A DNA stretch of 64,000 nucleotides from Molanna angustata (Eukaryota > Arthropoda > Insecta > Trichoptera > Molannidae), in the NCBI GenBank assembly GCA_963576475.1, contig OY754969.1:22293216-22357215 (forward strand). Direction: 5' to 3'. Shown one piece after another: positions 46,729 through 58,589 of the stretch; positions within the stretch are counted from its first letter, which is position 1, and each line of letters opens with the position of its first letter. Under the pieces are notes generated by a model. It had not been told where the DNA came from and made no database searches. It saw nothing but the letters and a program-made list of their open reading frames with translations. The position numbers and the translations under genes are program-made.

Positions 46729-46819
46729 TGTATTAATAAACTCAACATTATAGGTTTGTGTACATTAATTTATTATTAGAAATATTTGAAACTTTACATA
46801 ATTTTTTTCCAAATATTTC

Positions 46820-47400
46820 CATTCTCCTTCCTTGATCTCATTTCTGAGGTTGACGGCTACATTCGATCGCTAGACAAATGGTCTGCCTACATGTAAGACA
46901 GTCTTGGTCAGATCGAAATATTTTGGAAATCGAATATACTGTAGCAGACAATGTTCCCTGTAAGGTGTGCGCGTGCACACCTATTAAAATGTCTCCGCAC
47001 ACATGTTTTACTCTCCGCACATTCAATATTATATAAGAAAGTTTCCTTTGCCAGATTTTAGTCAACTTTGGTATTTATTTCAAAAATTATCCTAAATCAC
47101 TGTGATAAATACCCTAAAAATATACATTTTAAAGAAAAATTGTATGTGTTTTTGGGGGGAGGGGTGTAAATTTATCGCACCGCCACTGCACAGATACGTC
47201 GAAGATCCGCACACACGATGGAAAAATAAGAGGGAACGTTGGTAGCAGACTTAACAAAGGTCGCTTCATATGTACCTCTGGATCTTCAAACCTACACGTT
47301 TCCCATTACGACGATCTTCTCGAAATTATCAGGGGCCCTTCTGCCAATGTGTCCAAAATAATGAAAGATACAAACTCTACACTGTAAAATATAAATATAC
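46820..47400 (-). pseudogene. RTE-like LINE C-terminus, split by a hAT-type MITE
   Basis: Minus strand: FHYFGHIGRRAPDNFEKIVV-MGNV from about 47360, then a RSRGTYEATF-like stretch (in place of GRRSRGRSPxRW), and after removing 46949-47241 a weak TKTVLHVGRPFV...NVAVNLRNEIK stretch. FGHIxRRxxDNxEKxVVxG is the C-terminal motif of BovB/RTE-like ORF2. Stops are present. Confidence 0.65.
46949..47241. mobile_element. hAT-type MITE, 293 bp, with 8-bp target duplication
   Basis: Direct repeats GTAGCAGA at 46941-46948 and 47242-47249. Ends are inverted: CAATGTTCCCTGTAAGG at left and CAACGTTCCCTCTTA at right. CAxxGTTCCC ends with 8-bp duplications are typical of hAT elements. GTCTCCGCACAC and CGTGTGTGCGGA occur near the two ends. 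No coding. Confidence 0.85.
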
Positions 47401-47461
47401 CGTGTTATGAAATAAACTAAACCATTAAATAAACTAAACCTCTCTAAACCATTCCAAACAT

Positions 47462-48060
47462 ATAACGGCTTGAGACTGGCATGCCTCTTGTTCAATATAG
47501 CACTAGAAAAGGTAATAAGAGACTCAAATATAGACACTAGGGGCACTATATTCTTCAAGTCTGTCCATCTAGCCTATGCAGATGATATCGACATCATAGG
47601 AAGATCACTCCAGGCCACCCGCGAGGCATTCTTAGCATTGGAGGAAAGAGCTAGGATGATGGGACTTAGCATAAATGAAGATAAAACTAAACTAACGATC
47701 GCTTCTAAAGCTCATAACTCAGCTCCCCAGATATTCACAGTTGGAAGCTACAATTTTAAAGTGATAAAAGAGTTCACCTACCTCGGCTCCACAGTGACCA
47801 GCGACAATGATACACGAGAAGAAGTTAAAAGAAGAATCATGGCTGCTAATAGATGCTTTCACACTTTCTGTGCCACAACGTCGAAGAAGACCAGGAAGAC
47901 CAAGGACTCGATGGATGGACAGTGTCGATGCCGATGCTTCCACAATAAATATTAGAAACTGGAGAACGAAGGCAACGGATAAACGGAAATGGAGAAGACT
48001 CCTGGATTCAGCCAAGGCCCACCCAGGGCTGTCGAGCTTATGATGATGATGATGATGAGA
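47462..48060 (+). pseudogene. RTE-like LINE ORF2 with large internal deletion and (TGA)n tail
   Basis: Plus frame 47470-47860 reads LACLLFNIALEKVIRDSNID, TRGTIFFKSVHLAYADDIDI, IGRSLQATREAFLALEERAR, MMGLSINEDKTKL, EFTYLGSTVTSDNDTREEVK, RRIMAANRCF. YADD is the RT catalytic motif and YLGS the thumb-proximal motif. At about 47865 the sequence jumps, in another frame, to the protein end: PQRRRRPGRPRTRWMDSV, NWRTKATDKRKWRRLLDSA, KAHPGL, stop at 48041, then (TGA)n. The segment between is deleted. Confidence 0.88.
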
Positions 48061-50310
48061 TAAACTAAATCGAAAAATAAGTAAGTAAATATCGGTCGTG
48101 AATTTCGTGCAAAATTTACCAAGGCTGGTTCTAGTCAATAGTAAACCAAACATCCAACTTATCAAATAATAATATAATACGTGGGCACCACTCAATACAA
48201 TATTCCTAGAAATATTTTTGATGCTTATAAATATCATTTTCTTGACTGGGAAAAAAGGTCGGACCCAAAGAGAGGTATTGCTTACCAGAGGAGAAATTAC
48301 ACGCATGACCGCTTTTATACTTATTTCGTTAGTGGACAATGATAATGCAGTGTCTTCAAAACCAATTTCGGATCACAACAGATCTATACATATGTTGGTA
48401 GGAACATAATGGAAAAAAAATCAATTTCGATAGTCAATAATTTACTTAGATATTTTTGTTTAAAGACGTTAAAAAAGTATATCGAATTTTTTTCATCATT
48501 GCATATTATGAGCATACATTGGATTTTTATCCCTGTTGGGATTAATTTTTTTGAAAATTAATTAACAAAGACGTAGTTGGAATTTTATAGGAGAACCGGT
48601 TTTCCATGACCTGATTTCTTCAATTTCCCGGGTCTCCTATAATATTTCGTCTTTATTGAAATTTGTCAAAAAGTTGAAAAAAAAAATACGCTAGGAATTT
48701 TCGCCTGTTGGCTTTTGCCTGCAAAGGCATTTATTAAAAATATTACAAAATTTACATTACGCTTCATCAGATAATTTCAATAGATGTTGTGTTTCGTTAT
48801 TATTCTAAAAACCTTGAGAAATAACTTATTTGCTTCATACCTCTTACTTACAGAGAGTCTTTATTTATTATATAGAAATTGTAAACAGTGAAAATTAATA
48901 AATGATTTTTCAATAAAAAAAACGTCAAAATACGCGTACTTATTTACCTTCTTAAATAGGGCGTTACCAAAACAATTGAAATTGATGAAATCGCTAATTT
49001 TAAGGAATATGTGAGAATGTATTTGTACTGATTCGGAGGACATTTTCATTATCTTAAAAACATACACGAAATTACTTGCGTATAAGGCTATGTCTATGCT
49101 ATGTCTATTGTTATGCCCTAATTTCTATACACAAAAATATTAAAAATCGGGGTTCAATAGCATAAATAGCTGTTGGAACGTCATGTGTGGAGATGGACTT
49201 CTCCATGTGTTGAAATTAAGTAGATTTTCATCTATAATTTATTGGGGTCAGAGATTGGAACATTTGCTGTCGATATTTTGTCAGCGTTGACGTACTCATG
49301 GGGCATAGAACGTGTCTCTACATATCATGCAGCCTGGAGGATGTTCAATTGTCGGACATTACCTTAGTTATATTTCCATATTTCAAAACTTCATATTTGT
49401 ATTTATCTGTGATCTCAGGCCGGCATTGTGAGACAATTTAGATCATAACTCTCAGAATAATGTGGCAACTTGTTATTGTATTGAAGTAAATATATAAAAT
49501 ATCCAAGTTAAAAAAGGTTCCATTATCCGTTTTAAACCTTACTCAAAATACATTATTAACCAACGAAAATGTGATTCAATGTTTTTTTGACGGATCGCAT
49601 ACATTAAGAGTTTAGATATGTACAGAAGTTTTAGTAACTCGACAAATGGTTAAAAACCGTAATACTGGGCCAAAGTGCCCGTTGCTCGAGAAAAAAAATA
49701 TTATTTCAAAAGTTTCCGATTTCGATTCCATGAAACATAGTAATCGGCTGAATATGTTTAAAGTTACAATGAAGTATAAAAAGACAAATTTTTCGGCATG
49801 AAGTATTTTTCATCCCGAAAGTTCCGATTGCCAAAAAGTATACGTATAGAAGTAAGCACATAATCTACACATCCGATTCCGCATCGTCGACGATTTTTAT
49901 ATCTTTTACAACAGTTCAAAGGTTGTTTTTACATCGCAATAAAAACACATTGCCTCATATTATTTAGATATCAAAGAAGAAAGTTGCGAGAAAGAATAAT
50001 GCGAGGTATTTGAGAATGACGTATTTTGTCTCTGTAAAGAGTTTCCGTGGAGTTCCTACAATTCAAATGATAATAATATATAAATGACGAGACATGACGC
50101 AATGTGAAACTTTATTGAATACTTACTCCGTGAACACTTTAAAACCATTATTTTTCAACTTTAAAGTCAGCGTTGAATTTACAAAAGAGGGGAAAAAATA
50201 AAATTATTGTCATTATTCGAGAGAAAGTTTCTGCTATTGTATTTTAAAACTTTTATAGAAAGTTGTTTAAAATATAAGTAGAACTCATTTACTTAACACT
50301 TACGTATATT
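48061..50310. other. Long AT-rich stretch with faint repeat pieces
   Basis: A degraded 34142-type end lies at 48590-48675 (GGTCTCCTATAATATTTCGTC) and a SINE S1 body remnant at 49395-49490 (GTGAGACAATTTAGATCA, ATGTGGCAACTTGTTATTG). Nothing else recognised. Confidence 0.45.
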
Positions 50311-50311
50311 A

Positions 50312-50715
50312 ACTTACTCAGCTTCTTCTTGAGCCCAGTATTGGATAAAGCCTTCCTGCTTGAACTGCCTCTGGTCTCTGTCCTGTGCCATTCTGGATCC
50401 GACACTTTTTTATGTCATCGGACCATCTGGTCTGGTCTTTACACGCTTCTGCGTCCTGTTCTTGGTCTCCAGTCCATCACAACCTTTTGACTCCGCTAGT
50501 CTTTTGGCCACATTCGCTACTCTTGTGTTCTCCCTAATCCATTCATTAGATTCGCGGTCCCTTAGAGAGATATTCGAAATTTATACTTTCCATCCATCTT
50601 TGTGTCACCTTTTCCATCATTCTGTTAGTCAAAGCGGATGTTTCAAAGTCCAAACTGAGCACAAGGAGTACGCAAGCATCAAAAACATTTTTCTTTAAGT
50701 TGATTAGGATATTTG
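50312..50715 (-). pseudogene. RTE-like LINE ORF2 C-terminus, decayed
   Basis: Minus strand: LKKNVFDACVLLVLSLDFET, TNRMMEKVTQRWMESI, RNEWIRENTRVANVAKRLAE, then KKVxDPEWHRTETRGSSS and a final EAFIQYWAQEE-like segment. This matches the family whose C-terminus reads KKxLFxxCVLPVxTYGxET...VTQRAMERxMLGIxLRDRIRNE (family pattern). Many frame changes. Confidence 0.75.
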
Positions 50716-50814
50716 AACAAAAATAATGTAGTGAATTTAAATTCACCGTAAATCCACTCTTTTCTATTATAATAATTGTTTTTGGGTGTAAGAGCCGGGT
50801 ATTAAAAAATAGGA

Positions 50815-50900
50815 GACAAGTTCGGTCAAACGGTGGAACCAAAACCCTTATGATAACCCATATCGTCGATATAATTATCATATGGAGTTCTATAATATAA
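50815..50900 (+). mobile_element. Half of a family F fold-back MITE
   Basis: AAGTTCGGTCAAACGGTGGA, ACCAAAACCCTTATGATAAC, CCATATCG, ending GGAGTTCTATAATA matches one arm of 14955-15136. The second arm is replaced by repeat B at 50900. Confidence 0.75.
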
Positions 50901-51045
50901 TGAGGTTTATCACCCATACTGAATGTTGCGTTTTTAAGTTTGGCAAGGCTTGTTTGTGTTGAGCTTCCTTTTATAAGGTAATGCTCACCTTCACCCCTGT
51001 CTCTGGTTACTTAATATTGTGGGATTTGCCGTGAGAGCAAGTGTG
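50900..51045 (+). repeat. Repeat family B, 3' half
   Basis: From ATGAGGTTTATCACCCATAC to GATTTGCCGTGAGAGC. Confidence 0.7.
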
Positions 51046-52740
51046 CATGGAATATTTATTTTGAAATTTAAAATATGATCTACATAATGAAGCGGGTTCA
51101 CATTAAGTTCTAAAAGTGGGCGGCTACGCACCCTGGGGAATAGGTAGGCACTGTAATAATTCAGTAGAGGGGCTTTAGGGGAGTACCTACTAAAGAGAAA
51201 CTATAAAGAGTTTTTGGGAATAGAAGCTCAATTCAAATTACGCTCTCTATTATCTCCATCATTCTATAAAGCGGTCTTCACACGGACAATGGATCGCGGT
51301 AATTCATCGTTGGATCGGCCAATAGGGTCGCACGTGTGTATGATGGAAATTGTCGATCCTATTGTGTGTATGCAAGACATAATCAAGCATGATTGGTCCA
51401 ACACTTATTGTTAGCGATAGACCGCAAATAACCATCACTTCGTTCGTGAGTAACAAGCGCGGTCCATCATATATTTGAGAATTAATCGGAATTCATTAAG
51501 AACGGCACTGATAAAGAATGGTAGTTTATAAAACATAATTAATTAACTCAATTTTCATTTTTTTATAATTACCGAAAAAATCGCTAGATAATATTAATTG
51601 TTCTCATAGCGTATACCTATACTAGACTATTAAATGAAATATAATGTACATATGAAATAATCATTGTAAATATAAAAAAAATAAAATGAATCGTACATTA
51701 AAACTTCAATTTAGAATCACAAATAAAAAAAACTTTTGATCCAATAAATTGCTAAAGCGCACAAAATAGCTTTTTACGACTTCTCATCAATATAAATAGG
51801 TTCGCATAAAGGAAATAATTACTATTCAACTAATGGTTTTAAATAAAATGTAATTGTTGAAGGTATCCATCTAGACATTGAGAGAAATCCGTCTATAACG
51901 CATTCCTATACAAATTTGTTTTATTTAATGGTTTTGTGAATAACATTACATAACACATTTCAAAATTTATTAGGATATCAGCATAATGGACATTTTATGT
52001 CTGCTTGAGAGAGATTACTGTTGCCCAAATTGGATATATCCATTAAATTCAAAATGCGTAGGAATAATAAACATTGGAATAAATCATTTTCCTTTTTATT
52101 GCGATTTTCAAAAGATTCCGAGAAGTAGATCCCTTCTACCAACTTCCGAAAGGTATGATTTTTATACTCGTTTATGAATATTTATTACTGCATGTATATT
52201 TGTGTATAGGTCTGCCTATATTTAAGATAATTCAGCGATATTTGCTTTAAAATATAAATTTTTATTTCTTTTCAGAATACTTATCAAATTGGGTTTGACA
52301 AATTATGTAATACAAGTCCGCCACATTATGTAATACGTTCATGCTCTATATGCATAGTACAAGTATGTTATTATTATAATCGATATACTGTGGTATAATA
52401 TTAAATATATTTTTTCAGCATGCAGGAACTGTTATTGTATTTATATGTTACACAGAAAAAGAATACAAATAAACGTATAAAAATAATAAACCTATGTAAA
52501 TGTATTTCAATATTCAATTAAAAATAGTCCATAACTAATTTCAGAGAAGTTTTATTTTGGTTACATACATAAGAAAAGTGAAGTAAAAATAGAAATTATG
52601 AATGATTATGAAAGCCGTTTAACTGATGTGTTGGCGTTTTGGGTTTAATTTCAAGAAATTAAATAGAAATGGAGAACATAACAATATAATTTTTTTTTAA
52701 CAAAAATGAATATTTGCTTGTTAAACAAGTACATATACAT
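51046..52740. other. Unassigned stretch
   Basis: Around 51270-51480 there is weak inverted similarity (GCGGTCTTCACACGGAC versus the complement of GACCGCAAATAACCATC) that could be an old fold-back element. Nothing coding is recognised. Confidence 0.35.
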
Positions 52741-52832
52741 CTTCCTACGTTCCTTAAAATAAGCAAATACATGCTTGTGCTATAGGTGAACGAAATCGGT
52801 CGAGGCAGGATTCAAACTCGCGACCACTAATT
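52741..52832 (-). repeat. SINE S2 fragment
   Basis: Reverse complement: TTAGTGGTCGCGAGTTTGAA, TCCTGCCTCGACCGATTTCG, TTCACCTATAGCACAAGC. The A box end is missing. Confidence 0.8.
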
Positions 52833-53334
52833 TATTTTATACTCTTAACAAATAACATAAATGATCTTGACAAGAGAAAATTTAAGATGTCGTGTAAAGA
52901 TATAGATGACGATTAATAAAATATACCATGATTTAAGGCTGATTTCAAATAGGTATACATCTAAATAGAGAGGAATGTTATATAAGCAATAATAAACATA
53001 TCGATGTGCTTTATATTCTCGAAGTCGTTTGATTTGGATGTCAATATTTGAATAGCAGTCAATGTTGAATAAAATCAGAAGTCAAATTATTTGCCTACAC
53101 AGCCAGGAGCAAAATCGAACACAAAGTAGGTACAATATATAGTAATATAACAGTATTAAGTTTAGCCACTGATTTTGGCAAATAGTAACAAAAATTGAAA
53201 TGCTCAAAAGTATTTCAATATACTGCAATATTCTGAATACGGGTAATTTATATACATGTTGCTAACAAGTTATAGGTATATGGATTATTTAAAACTAGGT
53301 TGAATTTTGAAAAATCGTAACCCAGTTGCTACGA

Positions 53335-53440
53335 ACAAAGAATTGTAGGACCGCGGCGGAGGACATGAGGGGTTGATGTATGTAGGCCAAAGCTCGATAT
53401 GGGCTGTAGGGCCATCTAAGAAGAAGAAGAATGTTAAATT
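53335..53440 (+). pseudogene. Possible LINE 3' terminus with (AAG)n tail
   Basis: GACCGCGGCGGAGGACATGA through GGGCCATCTAAGAAGAAGAAG resembles the last codons, short UTR and tail of an RTE-like LINE. Too short to be sure. Confidence 0.35.
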
Positions 53441-53569
53441 TTAGATATGTCATATATATCATTTAGCTAAATATAATAACAACAAAGAATGATGTTCGCA
53501 ATTGACTAAAAATAACGAATTAAAATACGATTTTATGATTATAATTTTAAATTTCACAAATAAATTAGA

Positions 53570-53735
53570 ACAATCCGTCCTATTCTGACGTCTAAATCAA
53601 CGGGCAACCGTTTTTGCAAAAGGATTTTATCCGCGCCGTGTGACGTAATGAGTCCCGAATAAATTCAGTCAACTTTTTTACATTTCTCATATACTAAAAT
53701 TCAGACTGATAAATTTAGACGACTGAGTATTTACA
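53570..53735 (+). repeat. Repeat family C copy
   Basis: Contains TAAATCAACGGGCAACCGTT, AAAGGATTTTATCCGCGCCG, GTGACGTAATGAGTCCCG, TTACATTTCTCATATACTAA, AATTCAGACTGATAAATTTA. The inverted copy at 63505-63700 shares all of these blocks. Confidence 0.7.
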
Positions 53736-53739
53736 TAGT

Positions 53740-54780
53740 ATATTTAACTGTTGTATAAAATAGATATGTTGTATAGAATAGGTAAAATATATTATTTTTG
53801 CGAGAAATATTTCAAAACACTTTTCCAACCCCATAGACATAAAATACACTTTTTCATCCCGTCACTGACATAAAAATTGTTGATTACTTGTCCAAACAAG
53901 ACTACAAAATAAAACAGAATTAATAATTAACAATATTTTTCACAAAAGGCAAAGAAATATTTGATATAACATTTCAATAATGTTATATACTATTAAGTTT
54001 TATAACAGGTGACATTATAAGAAAACTATTGATATGGAAATGTACCTTTAATTTTGTTGACTAAATCTATTGAACAATCGCCTCTCCTTGTTCGCCAAAA
54101 CATTGAGTACATAATTATCTCTTAATTCAAGAACTTTTCTTGATGGTGATTTAACAGAATATTAGTACGTGGGCTAGTCAAAGCTTCCTATGGCGAGCAA
54201 ACCCTTCACAATGATTTGTTCTATTGTTAAGCAAATTTAAAGATCACAAAAGCAATGGCCTTAGTACTTAATTTACATTTTCTGGCGAAATTTTCCCTTT
54301 GACACCGTCAGGCAACCGTGACGTTACTCAGACGATAATCCTCTGTCACATTTGACAGAATTCTCGAGAAATTTATCCAAGTTGACGACTTGAGATTTAT
54401 TTTAATTATCATTTATTTATTTGAATAATTCGAATCGTTAACCTTTTTTTAAATGAAACTTGAAAAAATAAAAACAATATGTACAAGAAAAAGAACACTA
54501 TAATATACAAAATAAAACAAAGTTGGGTTAGTTACGCAATTTATAACGGATCGTTTATAACGGATGGACCAATTGAAATAATATCTTATTTGTTGGATTC
54601 GTCTTCGCCCCGAATAGCAGAATAACTAAATTTATCGGAAAAATTAACGGAAAAAAAAATATATTGGAAAAATTCACGATTATAAAAAATAAAAATATTT
54701 TTAAATAAATACAAACACACTGCAATGCGAGCGTGAAAGTGTTATTGAATTTTTATTTTCTTTACATATATTATTACCAA
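53740..54780. other. AT-rich stretch, nothing recognised
   Basis: No gene or defined repeat seen. Confidence 0.35.
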
Positions 54781-55680
54781 AGTCGTCAAAAATCTTGGGA
54801 GTTCTAATCGACGAGGATCTCTCGTAGCACGAACAAGTATCTCATGTAAGTAAAACCCTTTTCTTTAGCATCCACTCTCTCAATAGACTCAAAAATGTTC
54901 TTCCTTTGCATTGCAAAGTAACCCTAGCACAATCGCTTCTCCTTCCTTTACTTGACTATGCTGACGTTTGTTATTTGGATGCGCCTCCAGAGTGTTTGTA
55001 TCCGCTTCATCTTTGGACTAAAAAATTCGATCACATTTCCTCTTACCGTAATCTTCTCCATTGGCCTAAGATACGACAACGGCGAAATATACATATTTTG
55101 TCACTTCTTTATAATACGCTCTTTAACCCTAATTCACCGCAGTACCTTCACCAAATTCACCTATTTATCTAATCACGGCCTATCGCTTCGATCTGCTGAA
55201 CGTACTACATTAACTATCCCCATTCACAACACTGAATTTTTCAGCTCTTCCTTTGAAGTGCGTTCAGCAAGACTCGGGAATAATTTGAGTCCTGATATAA
55301 CTTCGTCAAACTCGCTTTCCATTTTCAAGAGAAGACTAAAGCAGGGATATCTCTCCGATAATACCTGATCCCTATCCTTTTCCTTCCTTCCCTTTGCTAC
55401 GTAATATTGATCCCTAAACACCTGATCTCGATTTCCTCTTCATATTCCTTCCCAATCCCTTTTTTGTTGCTATGATGTTTTTCTTTTTATTTATCTTGGT
55501 GTTATGTATATTTTATTTGTTCTTTTGTAGCTTTCATTTTTTTTATTGATGTACATGTATAATTCTGTAACTCTGTAATCTGGTTGGTTGGAAGAAATTG
55601 CCTAATGGCAATAAGCCCGCCAGTGTGCATTATAATTGTTTATATTATGTGCAAAAAGTTAAATAAATAAATAAATTATT
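54781..55680 (+). pseudogene. CR1-like LINE ORF2 C-terminus and 3' end
   Basis: Blocks in order: VKNLGVLIDEDLS, HVSKTLFFSIHSLNRLKNVL, PLHCKVTLAQSLLLPLLDYA, DVCYLDAPPE, then YRNLLHWPKIRQRRNIHILS, LLYNTLFNPNSPQYL, and after a frame change YLSNHGLSLRSAERTTLTIP, FEVRSARLGNNLSPDITSSN, SLSIFKRRLKQGYL. This is the post-RT region of a CR1/jockey-type ORF2. The UTR ends GGAAGAAATTGCCTAATGGC, AATAAGCCCGCCAGTG and (AAAT)n at 55660-55680. A stop at 54826 and two frame changes make it dead. Confidence 0.88.
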
Positions 55681-55813
55681 ATCATATCCTGATAAACTAT
55701 TGAATTTAATATTTTTTGAATTCATTTTATTAAATTCATTAAATGAAATAAAACACAACTTTGTGTACACCACTACAATTATAACTTTTATTCAAATGAA
55801 TAAAAATTCCTCT

Positions 55814-55855
55814 ACATGTTACGAGAACAAAGTTCCCTTCCTCAGGAGGATACAA
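55814..55855 (-). ncRNA. Hammerhead-like motif in the PLE terminal region
   Basis: Minus strand: CTGAGGA, then AGGGAAC TTT GTTCTC pairing as stem II, then GTAAC (consensus GAAAC) and ATGT. PLE terminal repeats are known to hold minimal hammerhead ribozymes. The A-to-T change in the GAAA box may abolish activity here. The motif spans the border of the inverted arm. Confidence 0.45.
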
Positions 55856-55954
55856 AGTATACTTAAATAAAATACAATATTATAGACTTAAGGTAAACAT
55901 AATGGGTGGAGTGTGGGCTGGGTTAAACTATTTTTTAGGGTGGGGGTTGCAAAG

Positions 55955-56719
55955 TTATTGGTTAATTAATTTTTGTAATGGGAAAATATTTAATATAGGG
56001 TTATTAGGGAATTGTGTTTGATTATTAATTATATTATTTCTCATGTTTACGTTTTTTCTGATTTCCAAGATTTCCAGGCTATCTAATTGTCTATCACTTA
56101 AATTACTATATATTATTTTTACGCCTATATTATTAATAAAAGTATGGTTATTTTCTATCAAATGGTTTGCGAATTCTGAGTAATTATTGCTGTTAAGACA
56201 TCTTAAATGCTCCTTAACTCTCGTTTCTATATATCTCGTAGTCTTTCCTATATAAAATGATGGGCAATCGTTACACTCTAATTTATAGATTCCTGATTTT
56301 TTATTAGGATTTTCTTTATCTTTATTATTTATTATGTAATTTTTTAATTTATTGTTGGTGTAAAACGTGGGTTTGATAGTGTCTGGTATATTTTTAGATA
56401 TTGTTTTTGCTATTTTATTATTATAAAATAGTATTTTTCTCCATTTTTTATTTTTTTCCTTTATTTCCGGGTATAAATATGTCCTATAATATTTTTTCTT
56501 AATTTTTTTGTTTACTACATTGTCAATTATTTTAGTATTGTATCCATTATATATTGCTATTTGTTTAATTAATCTTAATTCATTACTATAGTTTTTATCA
56601 GATAAAGGTATATTTATTAATCTATTTATCATGGAGTGAAAAGCAGCAACTTTTTGAGAAAAGGATGGTTTGATGTATTGTGAATGATTATATCAGTGAA
56701 AGTATCTTTACGGAATATA
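55955..56719 (-). pseudogene. PLE reverse transcriptase C-terminus + GIY-YIG endonuclease, one frameshift
   Basis: Begins right at the inverted arm with FRKDTFTDIIIHNTSNHP, the conserved block after the RT catalytic domain. One base appears lost in a T run near 56660, and the frame continues FSQKVAAFHSMINRLINIP to the stop at 55955. In the 225-aa downstream frame, GIY is at 114-116, C120 and C123, YIG at 127-129, R138, EH at 141-142, and H157 and H163: the CCHH-type GIY-YIG nuclease that characterises Penelope-like elements. E190 may be the catalytic acidic residue. The RT catalytic domain is absent, so the copy is dead. Confidence 0.9.
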
Positions 56720-56803
56720 TAACATGTAGAGGAATTTTTATTCATTTGAATAAAAGTAATGTATGTAGTGGTGTACACAAAGTTGTGTTTTATTTCATTT
56801 AAT

Positions 56804-57354
56804 CAATTTCAAAATGATACCACAAAGTAAAAAACAATCGTTTGTTGATGATGTTATTAAATTAAGTTTAGCTAAAAGTTAACACGACATTCATTGGCTG
56901 TAAGGCGGTACTAAGATCGCCGGTTCAGTTAGTTATGCAAAAATGACACAATCCTTGGAAATATACTATCAAAGTTATACAACTAATGGTAATTCTCTCA
57001 ACTCTCAAGAATCATATTATCATTAGTAAAATACTCTTTGCCTTCCTCTATAGGGTCTCATCGCTCAAGTGATTATTTTCAGAAATCATTGTTATTTCTC
57101 TGATGTCCATGACATCCCATGAGAGTGAATCTTTTCATTTGAAACACATTTGTTGATTTTTTGTTCAACGGAACTGACATTATTATCTAGAGGGCTCGTT
57201 GAACCTTTGTAATCTATATAATATTATTGTTTCACATTCTATCGATTTGGGTGGGCGATAAAAATCTTCATAACACGTAGCGGATGAAAGTGTGAGAAAA
57301 ATTTAAATGTTACACGTAAACTTTTACTGATTTAAAAAACAAAGTACCAAAATA
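56804..57354. other. Unassigned stretch
   Basis: No gene or defined repeat seen. Confidence 0.35.
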
Positions 57355-57555
57355 GAATAGTGCTTCCACTCTTTTCTATTACGGGTGTACCGAAAGAGCC
57401 GGGTAATTAAAAATACTACAGGCAAATAACATCACCACCCATTCCGAATTTAGTGCTTATTTTAAATGAGACAAGATAAGGTTGTACACACTAGCACACC
57501 TGTCGTTGGTTACCACACGTTGTGAAAAATGCCGTAATAGTATGAATGAAAAAAA
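57355..57555 (+). repeat. Repeat family B copy
   Basis: From TAGAATAGTGCTTCCACTCT to TGCCGTAATAGTATGAATGA, with an internal loss. Confidence 0.78.
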
Positions 57556-57623
57556 TGATATTTCACTGAAACAGGCTTATTCTAGTATGTATATTCAGAC
57601 AAAAAAACTAATCGTTTTAATTG

Positions 57624-57791
57624 GTGGGTGGTGGCAGAGCGGTTAGCGAACTGGGTAAGTAAACTTGTAGTCGCGAGACGAATCCCGCCACGACCGAATT
57701 CGTTCACCTATAGCACAAGCATTTATGCGTAGTGCGTAGGGATTGTTTGAGGATGCATAATGTATATGTACTTGTTATAAGGACATATTCA
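57624..57791 (+). repeat. SINE S2 (tRNA-Thr-derived), diverged head
   Basis: A box GTGGCAGAGCGGTTAGCG is intact; the anticodon arm and B box (GCGAGACGAATCCCGCC) have drifted; the tail TTCACCTATAGCACAAGC and GTTATAAGGACATATTC is conserved. Confidence 0.85.
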
Positions 57792-58589
57792 TTCTTAAAA
57801 AAAGTGACGAGCTTCATTCGATCTCGCATTTTTTTAGAATTTTAATATTTTTTTAGCTTTCCCAGTCACTTTAATACAAAGCATGGAAATGATTAGGGAT
57901 ATACCCATTTCATTAGGAAAATAAATTAAATTAAAACCAGGTGACAAAAAAGGTTATATTATAACAAAATATTAATTTTATGTAGCCAGACCCTAAACAC
58001 AATAATATTGTTACCACCGTTGGCATGTGATCGTTATCAAAATTGTTTTGTAATGGGTATGTTAAAGGATATACGAATAAGAAACGTTAGATGAACAAAG
58101 GTATTGTGTGAACGGGTAGAAGATAGTTTTAGTTTTTGTGGTGTGATCCCAATATCAGTATTCCTGAATGAACTTAGGTGTTGATATTAAGTAATGAATA
58201 TAACAAAGTTATGACAAGAATTGGATATTAAATGAATGTGTCTTCGTGTAACTGGTAACTATCTTATCTTAACTAATAGTAGATCTGTGAACGTATAATG
58301 TTACGAAGGGTTTTTGATAATTATATTATCATATAAAAAGATATGGGTATTTATATTATCATATGAAAAGAGATGGAATGTTTAAGTATTTTTATTTAAA
58401 AATATTTCCATTATTATTTAGATTAATGGCAAAAAAGTAGGTTTATTGATATTTTAATAAGAAACCTTTATAAGTACATATAATATACCTGGGATTATTT
58501 AAATTGATTTATTCAAATAATATTTGAATATTTTGTCAAAAAGCATTATAAAAAACAAATTGAAGGTATCAAATATCACATAAAAAAAC
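57792..58589. other. AT-rich stretch, nothing recognised
   Basis: No gene seen. TATTATCATATxAAAAGA is duplicated near 58324 and 58354. Confidence 0.4.

Larger units (their letters stand above)
55738..56803 (-). mobile_element. Penelope-like element, 5'-truncated, with 83-bp terminal inverted repeats
   Basis: Arms 55738-55820 and 56721-56803 are inverted copies with only a few mismatches (AACATGTAGAGGAATTTTTA ... CACAAAGTTGTGTTTTATTT). Coding sequence starts directly inside the right arm and runs to 55955; a noncoding 3' part with a hammerhead-like motif fills 55821-55954. PLEs are known for terminal repeats in direct or inverted order and for truncated copies. No separate target duplication is evident outside the arms. 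Confidence 0.85.
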
